Source: Streptomyces longispororuber (GTDB lineage: Bacteria > Actinomycetota > Actinomycetes > Streptomycetales > Streptomycetaceae). From it: DNA of 36,349 bases. Shown piece after piece: positions 7,192 through 14,239 of the stretch. Each line of letters starts with the position of its first letter. Within the stretch, counting starts at the first letter, position 1. The notes below the pieces were generated by a model. The model ran no database searches, was not told where the DNA came from, and saw nothing but the letters and a program-made list of their open reading frames with translations. The position numbers were made by a program, and so were the translations under genes. The stretch is from assembly GCF_014656095.1 (NCBI RefSeq), contig NZ_BNBT01000084.1, forward strand, positions 1-36,349. Direction: 5' to 3'.

Positions 7192-8258
7192 ACCCACCGA
7201 AGACCGACGCCAGGCGTCACCACGACCCCGGCGTCCGCGGCTTCGCGAGCGACAACTACGCGGGCGCGCACCCCGAGATCCTCGCCGCGCTCGCCCTCGC
7301 CAACGGCGGCCACCAGGTCGCCTACGGCGAGGACGTGTACACGGACCACCTCCAGCAGGTCGTCCGCGGCCACTTCGGCGCGGACGCCGAGGCGTTCCCC
7401 GTCTTCAACGGCACCGGCGCGAACGTCGTCGCCCTGCAGGCGGTGACCGACCGCTGGGGCGCGGTGATCTGTGCCGAGAGCGCGCACATCAACGTCGACG
7501 AGTGCGGCGCCCCCGAGCGCGTGGGCGGCCTGAAGCTGCTCACCGTGCCCACGCCCGACGGGAAGCTCACCCCCGAGCTGATCGACCGTCAGGCCTTCGG
7601 CTGGGACGACGAGCACCGCGCCATGCCGCAGGTCGTCTCGCTCGCCCAGAACACCGAGCTGGGCACCGTGTACACCGTGGACGAGATACGCGCCGTCGTC
7701 GACCACGCCCACGGGCTCGGCATGGTGGTGCACCTCGACGGCGCGCGCCTGGCCAACGCGGCCGCCTCGCTCGACGTGCCGATGCGGACCCTGACGAACG
7801 CCGCCGGCGTCGACATCCTCTCGCTCGGCGGTACCAAGAACGGGGCGCTGTTCGGTGAGGCCGTCGTCGTCCTGAACCGCGACGCCGTGCGCCACATGAA
7901 GCACCTGCGCAAGCTGTCCATGCAGCTCGCCTCGAAGATGCGCTTCGTGTCGGTGCAGTTCGAGGCGCTGCTCGCCAAGGACCTGTGGCTGCGCAACGCC
8001 CGCCACGCCAACGAGATGGCCCAGCGCCTCGCCGAGGGCGTCCGCGCGGTGCACGGCGTGGAGATCCTCTACCCGGTCCAGGCCAACGCGGTCTTCGCGC
8101 GGCTGCCGCACGACGTCAGCGAGCGCCTCCAGAAGCGCTTCCGCTTCTACTTCTGGGACGAGGCGGCGGGCGACGTCCGGTGGATGTGCTCCTTCGACAC
8201 CACCGAGGACGACGTCGACGCCTTCGTGGCCGCGCTGAAGGAAGAGATGGCCCGCTAG
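7188..8258 (+). CDS. Low-specificity L-threonine-aldolase-like PLP enzyme (beta-eliminating lyase family)
   Basis: 356-residue fold-type-I PLP enzyme. The N-terminus GFASDNYAGAHPEILAALALA and QVAYGEDVYTDHLQ are the threonine aldolase signature. HLDGARLANAA supplies the Asp that contacts the pyridine nitrogen, and ILSLGGTKNGALFGEA carries the Schiff-base lysine. The expected reaction is retro-aldol cleavage of threonine/allo-threonine to glycine and acetaldehyde, but specificity in this family is broad. The GTG at 7188 overlaps the SDR stop; a GTG at 7170 is an alternative. As the third gene of the DUF6421 operon, it may act on a related beta-hydroxy amino acid rather than threonine. Confidence 0.87.
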   Translation: MNPPKTDARRHHDPGVRGFASDNYAGAHPEILAALALANGGHQVAYGEDVYTDHLQQVVRGHFGADAEAFPVFNGTGANVVALQAVTDRWGAVICAESAHINVDECGAPERVGGLKLLTVPTPDGKLTPELIDRQAFGWDDEHRAMPQVVSLAQNTELGTVYTVDEIRAVVDHAHGLGMVVHLDGARLANAAASLDVPMRTLTNAAGVDILSLGGTKNGALFGEAVVVLNRDAVRHMKHLRKLSMQLASKMRFVSVQFEALLAKDLWLRNARHANEMAQRLAEGVRAVHGVEILYPVQANAVFARLPHDVSERLQKRFRFYFWDEAAGDVRWMCSFDTTEDDVDAFVAALKEEMAR

Positions 8259-8286
8259 GACCGTCCCCTGCCGCACCACTGGAGAT

Positions 8287-8345
8287 GCATAGCTATGCGG
8301 CCGACCGGAAAGTCATTGACCTTCGGTCGGCCGCTTCCTTATGCT
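8287..8345 (+). promoter_or_regulatory. Palindrome, hairpin and promoter upstream of the transglutaminase-like gene
   Basis: GCATAGCTATGC at 8287-8298 is a perfect 12-bp palindrome. It overlaps a hairpin with stem GCGGCCGACCG (8297-8307) and CGGTCGGCCGC (8324-8334), which could terminate the upstream operon. A TTGACC (-35, 8316-8321) in the loop and TATGCT (-10, 8340-8345), 18 bp apart, make a good vegetative promoter. It would start transcription at about 8352, two bases before the ATG at 8354. Confidence 0.6.
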
Positions 8346-8353
8346 CCCCGCTC

Positions 8354-8956
8354 ATGCGACTGATCCAGAAGACCGCGGACCTCTCCGCCTACCTCGCCGC
8401 CGACGAAGCGGTCGACCACGCCCATCCCCGCGTACGGGAGACGGCGACGCGCCTCGCGCGCGGCGCCGACGACGCGTACGCCTATGCCGAAGCCGCATAC
8501 ACATACGTCCGCGACACCATCCCGCACTCCGCGGACGCCGGGGACCTGCGCGTCACCTGGCGCGCCTCCGACGTCCTGGAGCAGCGCACGGGCATCTGTC
8601 ACGCCAAGGCCATCGCGCTGGCGGCGCTGCTGCGCGCCGAGGGCGTCCCCACCGCGCTCTGCTACCAGCGCCTGCGCCACGACGACGGCAGCGGCTTCGT
8701 CCTGCACGGCCTCGTCGCCGTCCGCTTCCACGGCGCCTGGCACCGGCAGGACCCCCGCGGCAACAAGCCCGGCGTGGACGCGCGGTTCTCCCTCGACGGC
8801 GAGCGCCTGGCGTTCCCCGTCGACACCGGGGCCGGTGAGACCGACTACCCGGAGCTGTTCGCGGCCCCGCACCCGGCCGTACTGCGGGTCCTGAAGGAGT
8901 CGCGCGACCGCCCGGAGCTGTGGAAGGCGCTGCCGGAGGGGCTGCCTCAGGGGTGA
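8354..8956 (+). CDS. Transglutaminase-like cysteine-domain protein
   Basis: 200 residues. The papain-like triad is readable: Cys82 in RTGICHAKAIALAALLRAEG, His118 in LHGLVAVRF and Asp133 in RQDPRGN. This is the transglut_core pattern, often a peptidase or amidase rather than a cross-linking enzyme. There is no signal peptide, so probably cytoplasmic. No Shine-Dalgarno sequence precedes ATG 8354, and the promoter at 8316-8345 predicts a start almost at the ATG, so the mRNA is probably leaderless. It is monocistronic, between the threonine-aldolase-like gene and a B3/4-domain gene. Substrate unknown. Confidence 0.87.
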   Translation: MRLIQKTADLSAYLAADEAVDHAHPRVRETATRLARGADDAYAYAEAAYTYVRDTIPHSADAGDLRVTWRASDVLEQRTGICHAKAIALAALLRAEGVPTALCYQRLRHDDGSGFVLHGLVAVRFHGAWHRQDPRGNKPGVDARFSLDGERLAFPVDTGAGETDYPELFAAPHPAVLRVLKESRDRPELWKALPEGLPQG

Positions 8957-9080
8957 CGCGGGGCCTGTTCGGCGCGCGTCGGGCCGGGCGCCCGTGCACA
9001 CGCCCGAGTCCAGCATGGTGAACTAGCTGGTCCTCTATGCTGTACTCCTGGCACCTCTCCCCGTACGCGACCCAAGGCAG

Positions 9081-9779
9081 ATGCAGATCATGACGCTCAC
9101 GCTCACCGTGTCCGACGAGGTCCGCGCGCTCGCGCCCGGCTTCACCCACCTCGCCGTCGAGGCGTACGACCTCGTCAACGGCCCCAGCACCGAGGGCTCG
9201 GCCGCCCTGCTCGACGACGCGGCGCGGCGGCTGGCCGCCCGCCTCGACGGCCGCGCCCCGCACGAGGACCCGCACATGGTGGACTGGCGCGCCGCGTACA
9301 CGGCCTTCGGCGCCAAGCCCTCACGCACCCGCAACTCCGCCGAGGCGCTGGCCAGGAGGGCGCTGTCCGACGCCGGACTGCCCCGGATCAACACCCTCGT
9401 CGACCTCTACAACGCGATCAGCGTGGCCCATCTGATCCCCGTGGGCGGCGAGGACCTGGACCGCGTCCAGGGCGGCATGCGGCTCGTCCGCGCCACGGGG
9501 GACGAGGACTTCGTGACCATGGCCGGGGGAGAGCCGGCCGTCGAGCACCCCGACGCCGGCGAGGTCGTCTGGTGCGACGGCGAGGGCGTCACCTGCCGCC
9601 GCTGGAACTGGCGGCAGGGCCCGCGCACCCGGCTCACCGAGGAGACCGTGAACGCGGTCTTCCTGCTTGAGGGGATGGGGCCGCACGCGGGCCTCGAAGC
9701 GGCGGCCGGGGAGCTCGTCGAACTCCTGGAGAAATTCAGTCCCGGCGCGCGCGTCACCGTCCACGACCTGGCGGGTTAG
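9081..9779 (+). CDS. B3/4 (phenylalanyl-tRNA-synthetase beta-like) domain protein
   Basis: 232 residues of the B3/B4-domain family, a free-standing relative of the tRNA-binding/editing domain of PheRS beta. Supporting segments are DWRAAYTAFGAKPSRTRNSAEAL, LPRINTLVDLYNAISVAHLI, VGGEDLDRVQGGMRLVRATG and CRRWNWRQGPRTRLTEET, which keep the family order. Homologues are proposed to deacylate or bind mischarged tRNA, but this is not shown for the actinobacterial ones. ATG 9081 and ATG 9090 are both possible; neither has a strong ribosome site. It converges with the second plsC. Confidence 0.85.
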   Translation: MQIMTLTLTVSDEVRALAPGFTHLAVEAYDLVNGPSTEGSAALLDDAARRLAARLDGRAPHEDPHMVDWRAAYTAFGAKPSRTRNSAEALARRALSDAGLPRINTLVDLYNAISVAHLIPVGGEDLDRVQGGMRLVRATGDEDFVTMAGGEPAVEHPDAGEVVWCDGEGVTCRRWNWRQGPRTRLTEETVNAVFLLEGMGPHAGLEAAAGELVELLEKFSPGARVTVHDLAG

Positions 9780-9915
9780 CGGGCCCCGCAGCGGCGCCCG
9801 CGCGTCCGTGGCTCTCGCGGCACTGCGTCCGGGTCTACGCGTGCGCGTCCTGGAGTCCGGGGATACGGAACCGGCGCCCCGGCGCCCGGTCGGCGGGGCG
9901 GGGTCCCGCGTCCGG

Positions 9916-10644
9916 TCAGCGGGCCTCGGCCGCGCGGACCTCGGCCGCCGTCGGGGCCGTGCCGCCGAGGTGCGCGGGCAGCCACCAGGTGTCGTCCGGG
10001 CCCTTGGGGCGGCCCGGGTAGGCGCGCTGGGCGGCCTCCAGGAGCTCCTGGCAGCGCTCGCGCAGCCGCCGCGTGATCGCGCCCGCGTACTGGTCCTTCG
10101 GAGCCTCCACGCGCTCGCCGACCCGGATGGTGACCGGCAGGTGCTGGCGCTTGAAGTTCCGGGGCCGGCCCTTCGTCCAGATCCGCTGCGTGCCCCACAC
10201 CGCCATCGGTACGAGCGGGACCCCCGCCTCCTGCGCCAGGCGCGCGGCACCCGTCTTGAACGCCTTCAGCGTGAACGACGGCGAGATGGTCGCCTCGGGG
10301 AAGACGCCGATGATCTCGCCCGCGCGCAGCGAGTCCAGGGCGTGGGCGTACGCCTGCTCGCCCTGCTTGCGGTCCACGGGGATGTGCTTCATGCCGCGCA
10401 TCAGCGGGCCGGAGATCTTGTGGCGGAACACCGATTCCTTCGCCATGAAGCGCACCAGGCGCTTCTGCGGCAGCGCCGCCAGGCCGTTGAAGACGAAGTC
10501 CAGGTAGCTGATGTGGTTGCTGACGAGGACCGCGCCGCCCGTGCGCGGGATGTTCTCGGAACCCTTGCAGTCGATCTTCAGGTCCAGTGCCTTGAAGAAG
10601 GTCTGTGCGATGCCGACGACCGGTCGGTACACGAGTTCTGCCAT
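9916..10644 (-). CDS. PlsC-family lysophospholipid acyltransferase (second paralogue)
   Basis: 242 residues. HX4D is NHISYLD with His44 and Asp49. The acceptor motif is FPEATISPSF (FPE-T conserved, Arg replaced by Ile), followed by GVPLVPMAVWGTQRI and TIRVGERVEA. The motif differs from that of the PlsC at 3587-4333 (FPEGTRS), so the acceptor may differ. ATG 10642-10644 is preceded on its strand by a purine-rich GGGGAGG-like sequence (10650s). A hairpin and a strong operator-like palindrome lie just upstream (10666-10727). It probably makes phosphatidic acid or acylates another lysolipid at the inner face of the membrane. Confidence 0.9.
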   Translation of the reverse strand: MAELVYRPVVGIAQTFFKALDLKIDCKGSENIPRTGGAVLVSNHISYLDFVFNGLAALPQKRLVRFMAKESVFRHKISGPLMRGMKHIPVDRKQGEQAYAHALDSLRAGEIIGVFPEATISPSFTLKAFKTGAARLAQEAGVPLVPMAVWGTQRIWTKGRPRNFKRQHLPVTIRVGERVEAPKDQYAGAITRRLRERCQELLEAAQRAYPGRPKGPDDTWWLPAHLGGTAPTAAEVRAAEAR

Positions 10645-10665
10645 GGGTGGGGAGGCCCTTCATCA

Positions 10666-10691
10666 CTGCCGGCGGAGAGGGCCGCCGGCAG
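10666..10691. promoter_or_regulatory. Hairpin in the plsC leader
   Basis: CTGCCGGCGG (10666-10675) and CCGCCGGCAG (10682-10691) are perfect inverted copies around a six-base loop. They lie 22 bases upstream of the plsC start on the minus strand. It may act in the mRNA leader or be a protein site. Confidence 0.5.
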
Positions 10692-10703
10692 GAAACCAAG
10701 TTA

Positions 10704-10727
10704 CGGAGCCGTAGGTCTACGGCTCCG
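10704..10727. promoter_or_regulatory. Composite TACGGnnCCGTA operator upstream of plsC
   Basis: CGGAGCCGTAG (10704-10714) and CTACGGCTCCG (10717-10727) are perfect 11-bp inverted arms with a 2-bp centre. Each arm is itself the core of a TACGG-N2-CCGTA palindrome (TACGGAGCCGTA at 10703-10713 plus one base, and TACGGCTCCGCA). Such dyads are typical of TetR-family lipid regulators. No regulator gene lies next to it, so it would act in trans. Confidence 0.55.
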
Positions 10728-10797
10728 CAGATCGTGCCCCACAAACGAGCCGCTGACCAGCGTTGGTTCCCACAGAGCGGGAGATTCTCGTCACGTA

Positions 10798-10823
10798 GGA
10801 ATCTTTGGGCATGAACGCATGCT
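10798..10823 (+). promoter_or_regulatory. Possible SigR-type promoter of the thioredoxin-like gene
   Basis: GGAAT (10798-10802), 18 bases, then GCT (10821-10823) resembles the Streptomyces SigR consensus GGAAT-N18-GTT, with one mismatch in the -10 triplet. It lies about 75 bases upstream of the thioredoxin-like start. A thiol-oxidoreductase is a plausible SigR target, but the match is short and weak. Confidence 0.3.
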
Positions 10824-10903
10824 GAGGGGAAGACGAAGGGGATGCCCTGAAGGGGGGGGCGGAGCGCACCCCGGCGGACGGCGGAGGAAGGCGGGAGACA
10901 CGG

Positions 10904-11239
10904 GTGACGGCAGTGGGCGGACACAGGACCGGGCGACGGCTCGGCGCGGGGGACCTGGGCTCACCGCTCGGCGAGCGGGCCACGCTCGTGCAGTTCTCCA
11001 GCGCCTTCTGCCAGCCCTGCCGCGCCACCCGCAGAATCCTGGCCGACGTCGCCGCCATGGTTCCCGGGGTGGCCCACGTGGAGATCGACGCCGAGGGCGC
11101 CCTGGGCCTCGTCCGCGACCTCAGGGTCGAGAAGACCCCGACCGTCCTGGTCCTGGACCGCGAAGGGCGTGTGGTGCGCCGTGCCGTAGGGCAGCCGCGC
11201 AAGGCCGACGTCATCGCCGCGCTGGGGGAGGCCGTATGA
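10904..11239 (+). CDS. Thioredoxin-family protein
   Basis: 111 residues from GTG 10904 (GGGAG seven bases upstream). The redox motif is FSSAFCQPC, with Cys36 and Cys39 and Phe in place of the usual Trp. The cis-proline loop is VEKTPTVLVLD. The segment ADVAAMVPGVAHVEIDAEG supplies the central strand. No signal peptide, so cytoplasmic. The altered motif (FCQPC rather than WCGPC) will change redox potential and partner choice. The gene stands alone between the divergent plsC and the leader peptide/flavin reductase unit. Confidence 0.87.
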   Translation: MTAVGGHRTGRRLGAGDLGSPLGERATLVQFSSAFCQPCRATRRILADVAAMVPGVAHVEIDAEGALGLVRDLRVEKTPTVLVLDREGRVVRRAVGQPRKADVIAALGEAV

Positions 11240-11487
11240 GGCGGGGCCACCGGAAGCGGACGCCCCGGCTCGACGGCACTCCGGGGCGCGCCGAGCGGCC
11301 GAGGACGGTCAGCGGCGGACCGGCGCACGCCGCCTCGCCGTCAGCCCTCGGCGGCGCACCGGGCCCCGGCGGGCGGCGGCGCGGCCCCGCCCGTGACGGA
11401 GCGTCCCGCCGGGGCGGGCGCAGAAGTGATCTTTCCCGCGCTCCCGAGGCCTTGACCGTACGGGTCCGGTGTCGACAGCCTGCTGCC
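11240..11487. other. GC-rich stretch without a gene
   Basis: Between the thioredoxin-like stop and the leader peptide I see no credible frame and no well-formed terminator. A TTGACC at 11452-11457 could be the -35 of the leader transcript, but no good -10 follows. Confidence 0.4.
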
Positions 11488-11568
11488 ATGCCCCCGGAGC
11501 TTTTCCTTCACGAGCGCGTCCACGTGGACCTCGCCCGTCATGCCAGTGCGCGCTGTCGGTCCCGCTGA
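11488..11568 (+). CDS. Cysteine-type regulatory leader peptide (26 residues)
   Basis: A short frame from ATG 11488 to TGA 11566-11568 encodes a peptide containing HVDLARHASARCR. This is the HVDLxRxxSAxC pattern of actinobacterial putative leader peptides found upstream of sulfur-assimilation and sulfonate genes. The Cys codon is TGT at 11554-11556, four codons from the stop. The stop lies 43 bases before the flavin reductase ATG. The pattern fits ribosome stalling at Cys when cysteine is scarce, which would change downstream mRNA folding. I could not define the alternative hairpins with confidence (only a 5-bp GGTCC/GGACC pair is seen around the stop). Recognition rests on the motif and the position. 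Confidence 0.7.
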   Translation: MPPELFLHERVHVDLARHASARCRSR

Positions 11569-11611
11569 GCAGCCGCGGACCCGCACGTACCTCCAGCAGA
11601 AGGACAGCTCC

Positions 11612-12118
11612 ATGACGGCCACACCCGGCCTCAGCACCCCCCGGACCGCCACACCCGACCTGCTGCGCTCCGTCTTCCGGCGGCACGCGGCCGGCGTCGC
11701 CGTGATCACCGCGCGGGGCACCGGCCCCGTCGGCTTCACCGCCACCTCGCTCACCTCGGTCTCCGCCGAGCCGCCGATGATCTCGTTCGGCATCGGCACC
11801 GGCGCCTCCAGTTGGCCCGCCGTGTCCCGGGCCGAGCACGTCGGTGTGCACGTACTCGGTGAGCACCAGGAGGAGCTCGCCGCGACGTTCGCGCGCAGCG
11901 GGGCCGACCGGTTCGCCGCGCCCACGCGCTGGTTCGAGGGGCCCGAGGGCGTGCCGGTGCTCGACGGGGTCCTCGCCTGGATGGTGTGCCGCGTCGTGGC
12001 CCGGGTGCCCGCGGGGGACCACCGCCTGGTGCTCGCGGAGGCGGTCGTCGGGGACCCGTCGGGGGCGGGCCGTCCGCTGCTGTACCACGAGGGACGCTTC
12101 AACGCGCTGCGTGACTGA
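11612..12118 (+). CDS. Flavin reductase family protein (FMN-binding split barrel)
   Basis: 168 residues from ATG 11612, with AAGGA upstream. LRSVFRRHAAGVAVITARG, GFTATSLTSVSAEPPMISFGI, HVGVHVLGEHQEELAATFA and the closing GRPLLYHEGRFNAL are the order and spacing of HpaC/flavin-reductase proteins. These reduce FMN or FAD with NAD(P)H for a partner monooxygenase. No monooxygenase gene is adjacent. The leader peptide upstream suggests use in sulfur scavenging, for example supplying reduced FMN to a sulfonate monooxygenase elsewhere (inference). Confidence 0.9.
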   Translation: MTATPGLSTPRTATPDLLRSVFRRHAAGVAVITARGTGPVGFTATSLTSVSAEPPMISFGIGTGASSWPAVSRAEHVGVHVLGEHQEELAATFARSGADRFAAPTRWFEGPEGVPVLDGVLAWMVCRVVARVPAGDHRLVLAEAVVGDPSGAGRPLLYHEGRFNALRD

Positions 12119-12207
12119 GAGTTCCCGATGACGCGTGGTGCGCGTGATTACGGAGCGTTGCGAAGGTCACAGTTCAAAGCGCTTGCTCAGCGGGAATGCA
12201 CTCGGTG

Positions 12208-12219
12208 TACTCATGAGTA
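12208..12219. promoter_or_regulatory. 12-bp palindrome upstream of etfBA
   Basis: TACTCATGAGTA is a perfect palindrome in an AT-richer patch about 130 bases upstream of etfB. A small hairpin CTGCCT/AGGCAG (12278-12283, 12290-12295) lies between it and the gene. Either could regulate etfBA; neither matches an operator I can name. Confidence 0.35.
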
Positions 12220-12347
12220 ATATTCCGGTGGGAGCGGGGGCCGCCCCGACCGGGATCCGCCGCTTCAGGCGCCTATGCTGCCTGCAACAAGGCAGTACCG
12301 CAGCCAAGGCAGCAGCCCAGTAATGACGATGCAGTAGGAGAGCCGGC

Positions 12348-13136
12348 GTGAGCTTGAGGATCGTTGTCTGTGTGAAGTACGTGCCCGACGCCACCGGCGA
12401 CCGGCACTTCGCCGAGGACCTGACCGTCGACCGCGACGACGTGGACGGCCTGCTCTCGGAGCTCGACGAGTACGCGGTCGAGCAGGCCCTGCAGATCAAG
12501 GAGGCGGCGGACGACGACGCCGAGATCACGGTCCTGACCGTCGGCCCCGAGGACGCCAAGGACGCGCTGCGCAAGGCCCTTTCCATGGGCGCCGACAAGG
12601 CCGTGCACGTGGAGGACGACGACCTGCACGGCACGGACGTCATGGGTACGTCGCTGGTGCTCGCCAAGGCCATCGAGAAGACCGGGTACGACCTCGTCAT
12701 CGCCGGCATGGCCTCCACGGACGGCACCATGGGTGTGCTGCCCGCGATCCTCGCCGAGCGCCTGGGCGTCCCGCAGGTCACGCTGCTCTCCGAGGTCTCC
12801 GTCGAGGACGGCACGGTCAAGGGCCGCCGTGACGGCGACTCGGCCTCGGAGCAGTTGGAGGCCTCCCTGCCGGCCGTCGTGTCCGTCACGGACCAGTCCG
12901 GCGAGGCGCGTTACCCGTCGTTCAAGGGCATCATGGCCGCCAAGAAGAAGCCGGTCGAGTCCCTGGACCTGGACGACCTGGACATCGAGGCCGAGGAAGT
13001 CGGCCTGGAGGGCGCCTGGACGAAGGTCGACTCCGCCACCGAGCGTCCCGCGCGCACCGCGGGCACGATCGTCAAGGACGAGGGCGAGGGCGGCAAGCAG
13101 CTCGCGGAGTTCCTCGCGGGGCAGAAGTTCATCTGA
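12348..13136 (+). CDS. etfB: Electron transfer flavoprotein subunit beta
   Basis: 262 residues from GTG 12348 (AGGAGA upstream). The N-terminus LRIVVCVKYVPDATGDRHF, then VDGLLSELDEYAVEQALQIKE and the AMP-site region VIAGMASTDGTMGVLPAILA are diagnostic of EtfB/FixA. The LPAVVSVTDQSGEARYPSF segment and the C-terminal arm that embraces the alpha subunit follow. With EtfA it forms the FAD/AMP heterodimer that takes electrons from acyl-CoA dehydrogenases and passes them to ETF-quinone oxidoreductase. It is followed by etfA after 61 bases, the usual order. Confidence 0.95.
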   Translation: MSLRIVVCVKYVPDATGDRHFAEDLTVDRDDVDGLLSELDEYAVEQALQIKEAADDDAEITVLTVGPEDAKDALRKALSMGADKAVHVEDDDLHGTDVMGTSLVLAKAIEKTGYDLVIAGMASTDGTMGVLPAILAERLGVPQVTLLSEVSVEDGTVKGRRDGDSASEQLEASLPAVVSVTDQSGEARYPSFKGIMAAKKKPVESLDLDDLDIEAEEVGLEGAWTKVDSATERPARTAGTIVKDEGEGGKQLAEFLAGQKFI

Positions 13137-13197
13137 GCTTCGGTCATCACCTCAACCGCACGCCCGATTCTTCGTACTCGCAGGAGATAGAAGTCCC

Positions 13198-14160
13198 ATG
13201 GCTGAAGTTCTCGTCTACGTCGACCACGTCGACGGAGCCGTCCGCAAGCCCACCCTGGAGCTGCTGACCCTCGCCCGCCGCGTCGGCGAGCCCGTCGCCG
13301 TCGCGCTCGGCGCCGGTGCCGCCGACACCGCCGCCACGCTCGCCGAGCACGGTGCGGTCAAGGTCCTCACCGCCGACGCCCCCGAGTTCGCCGACTACCT
13401 GGTCGTGCCGAAGGTGGACGCGCTGCAGGCCGCGTACGAGGCCGTGTCCCCGGCCGCCGTGCTCGTGCCGTCGTCCGCCGAGGGCAAGGAGATCGCGGCC
13501 CGCCTCGCGGTGCGCATCAAGTCCGGCATCATCACCGACGCCGTCGACCTGGAGGCCGGCGACGAGGGCCCGGTGGCCACGCAGTCCGTGTTCGCCGCCG
13601 CGTTCACCACCAAGTCCCGCATCACCCGGGGCACCCCGGTCATCACCGTGAAGCCGAACTCGGCGCCGGTGGAGGCCGCCCCGGCCGCGGGCGCGGTCGA
13701 GGCCCTGTCCGTGTCCTTCTCCGAGCAGGCCACCGGCACCAAGGTCACCTCCCGCACGCCGCGCGAGTCGACCGGGCGCCCGGAGCTGACCGAGGCCGCG
13801 ATCGTCGTCTCCGGCGGCCGCGGTGTCAACGGCGCGGAGAACTTCGCGGTCATCGAGGCGCTCGCCGACTCGCTGGGCGCCGCCGTGGGCGCCTCGCGCG
13901 CCGCGGTGGACGCCGGCTGGTACCCGCACTCCAACCAGGTCGGCCAGACCGGCAAGTCCGTCTCGCCGCAGCTCTACATCGCCTCGGGCATCTCCGGCGC
14001 GATCCAGCACCGCGCCGGCATGCAGACGTCGAAGACCATCGTGGCCATCAACAAGGACGCCGAGGCCCCGATCTTCGACCTGGTCGACTACGGCGTGGTC
14101 GGCGACCTCTTCGAGGTCGTCCCGCAGCTCACCGAAGAGGTCAAGTCCCGCAAGGGCTGA
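13198..14160 (+). CDS. etfA: Electron transfer flavoprotein subunit alpha
   Basis: 320 residues from ATG 13198, with AGGAGATAG upstream. Domain I is VLVYVDHVDGAVRKPTLELL and on. The FAD-binding domain II is complete: IVVSGGRGVNGAENF, GASRAAVDAGWYPHSNQVGQ, TGKSVSPQLYIASGISGAIQ, TIVAINKDAEAPIFDLVDYG and VGDLFEVVPQL. Length and order are standard for EtfA/FixB. It completes the heterodimer with etfB and is followed by a strong hairpin. Confidence 0.96.
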   Translation: MAEVLVYVDHVDGAVRKPTLELLTLARRVGEPVAVALGAGAADTAATLAEHGAVKVLTADAPEFADYLVVPKVDALQAAYEAVSPAAVLVPSSAEGKEIAARLAVRIKSGIITDAVDLEAGDEGPVATQSVFAAAFTTKSRITRGTPVITVKPNSAPVEAAPAAGAVEALSVSFSEQATGTKVTSRTPRESTGRPELTEAAIVVSGGRGVNGAENFAVIEALADSLGAAVGASRAAVDAGWYPHSNQVGQTGKSVSPQLYIASGISGAIQHRAGMQTSKTIVAINKDAEAPIFDLVDYGVVGDLFEVVPQLTEEVKSRKG

Positions 14161-14174
14161 GCCCCTCGGCAGCA

Positions 14175-14215
14175 CGAGGCCCCCGTCTCCGCGCGCGGCG
14201 GAGCCGGGGGCCTCG
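14175..14215. terminator. Strong bidirectional terminator
   Basis: CGAGGCCCCCG (14175-14185) and CGGGGGCCTCG (14205-14215) form an 11-bp perfect stem, with an inner TCCGC/GCGGA pair inside the loop. It starts 15 bases after the etfA stop and serves the convergent hydrolase gene as well. Confidence 0.85.
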
Positions 14216-14239
14216 TCGTGTCCCCGGGGCGGCACGGGC

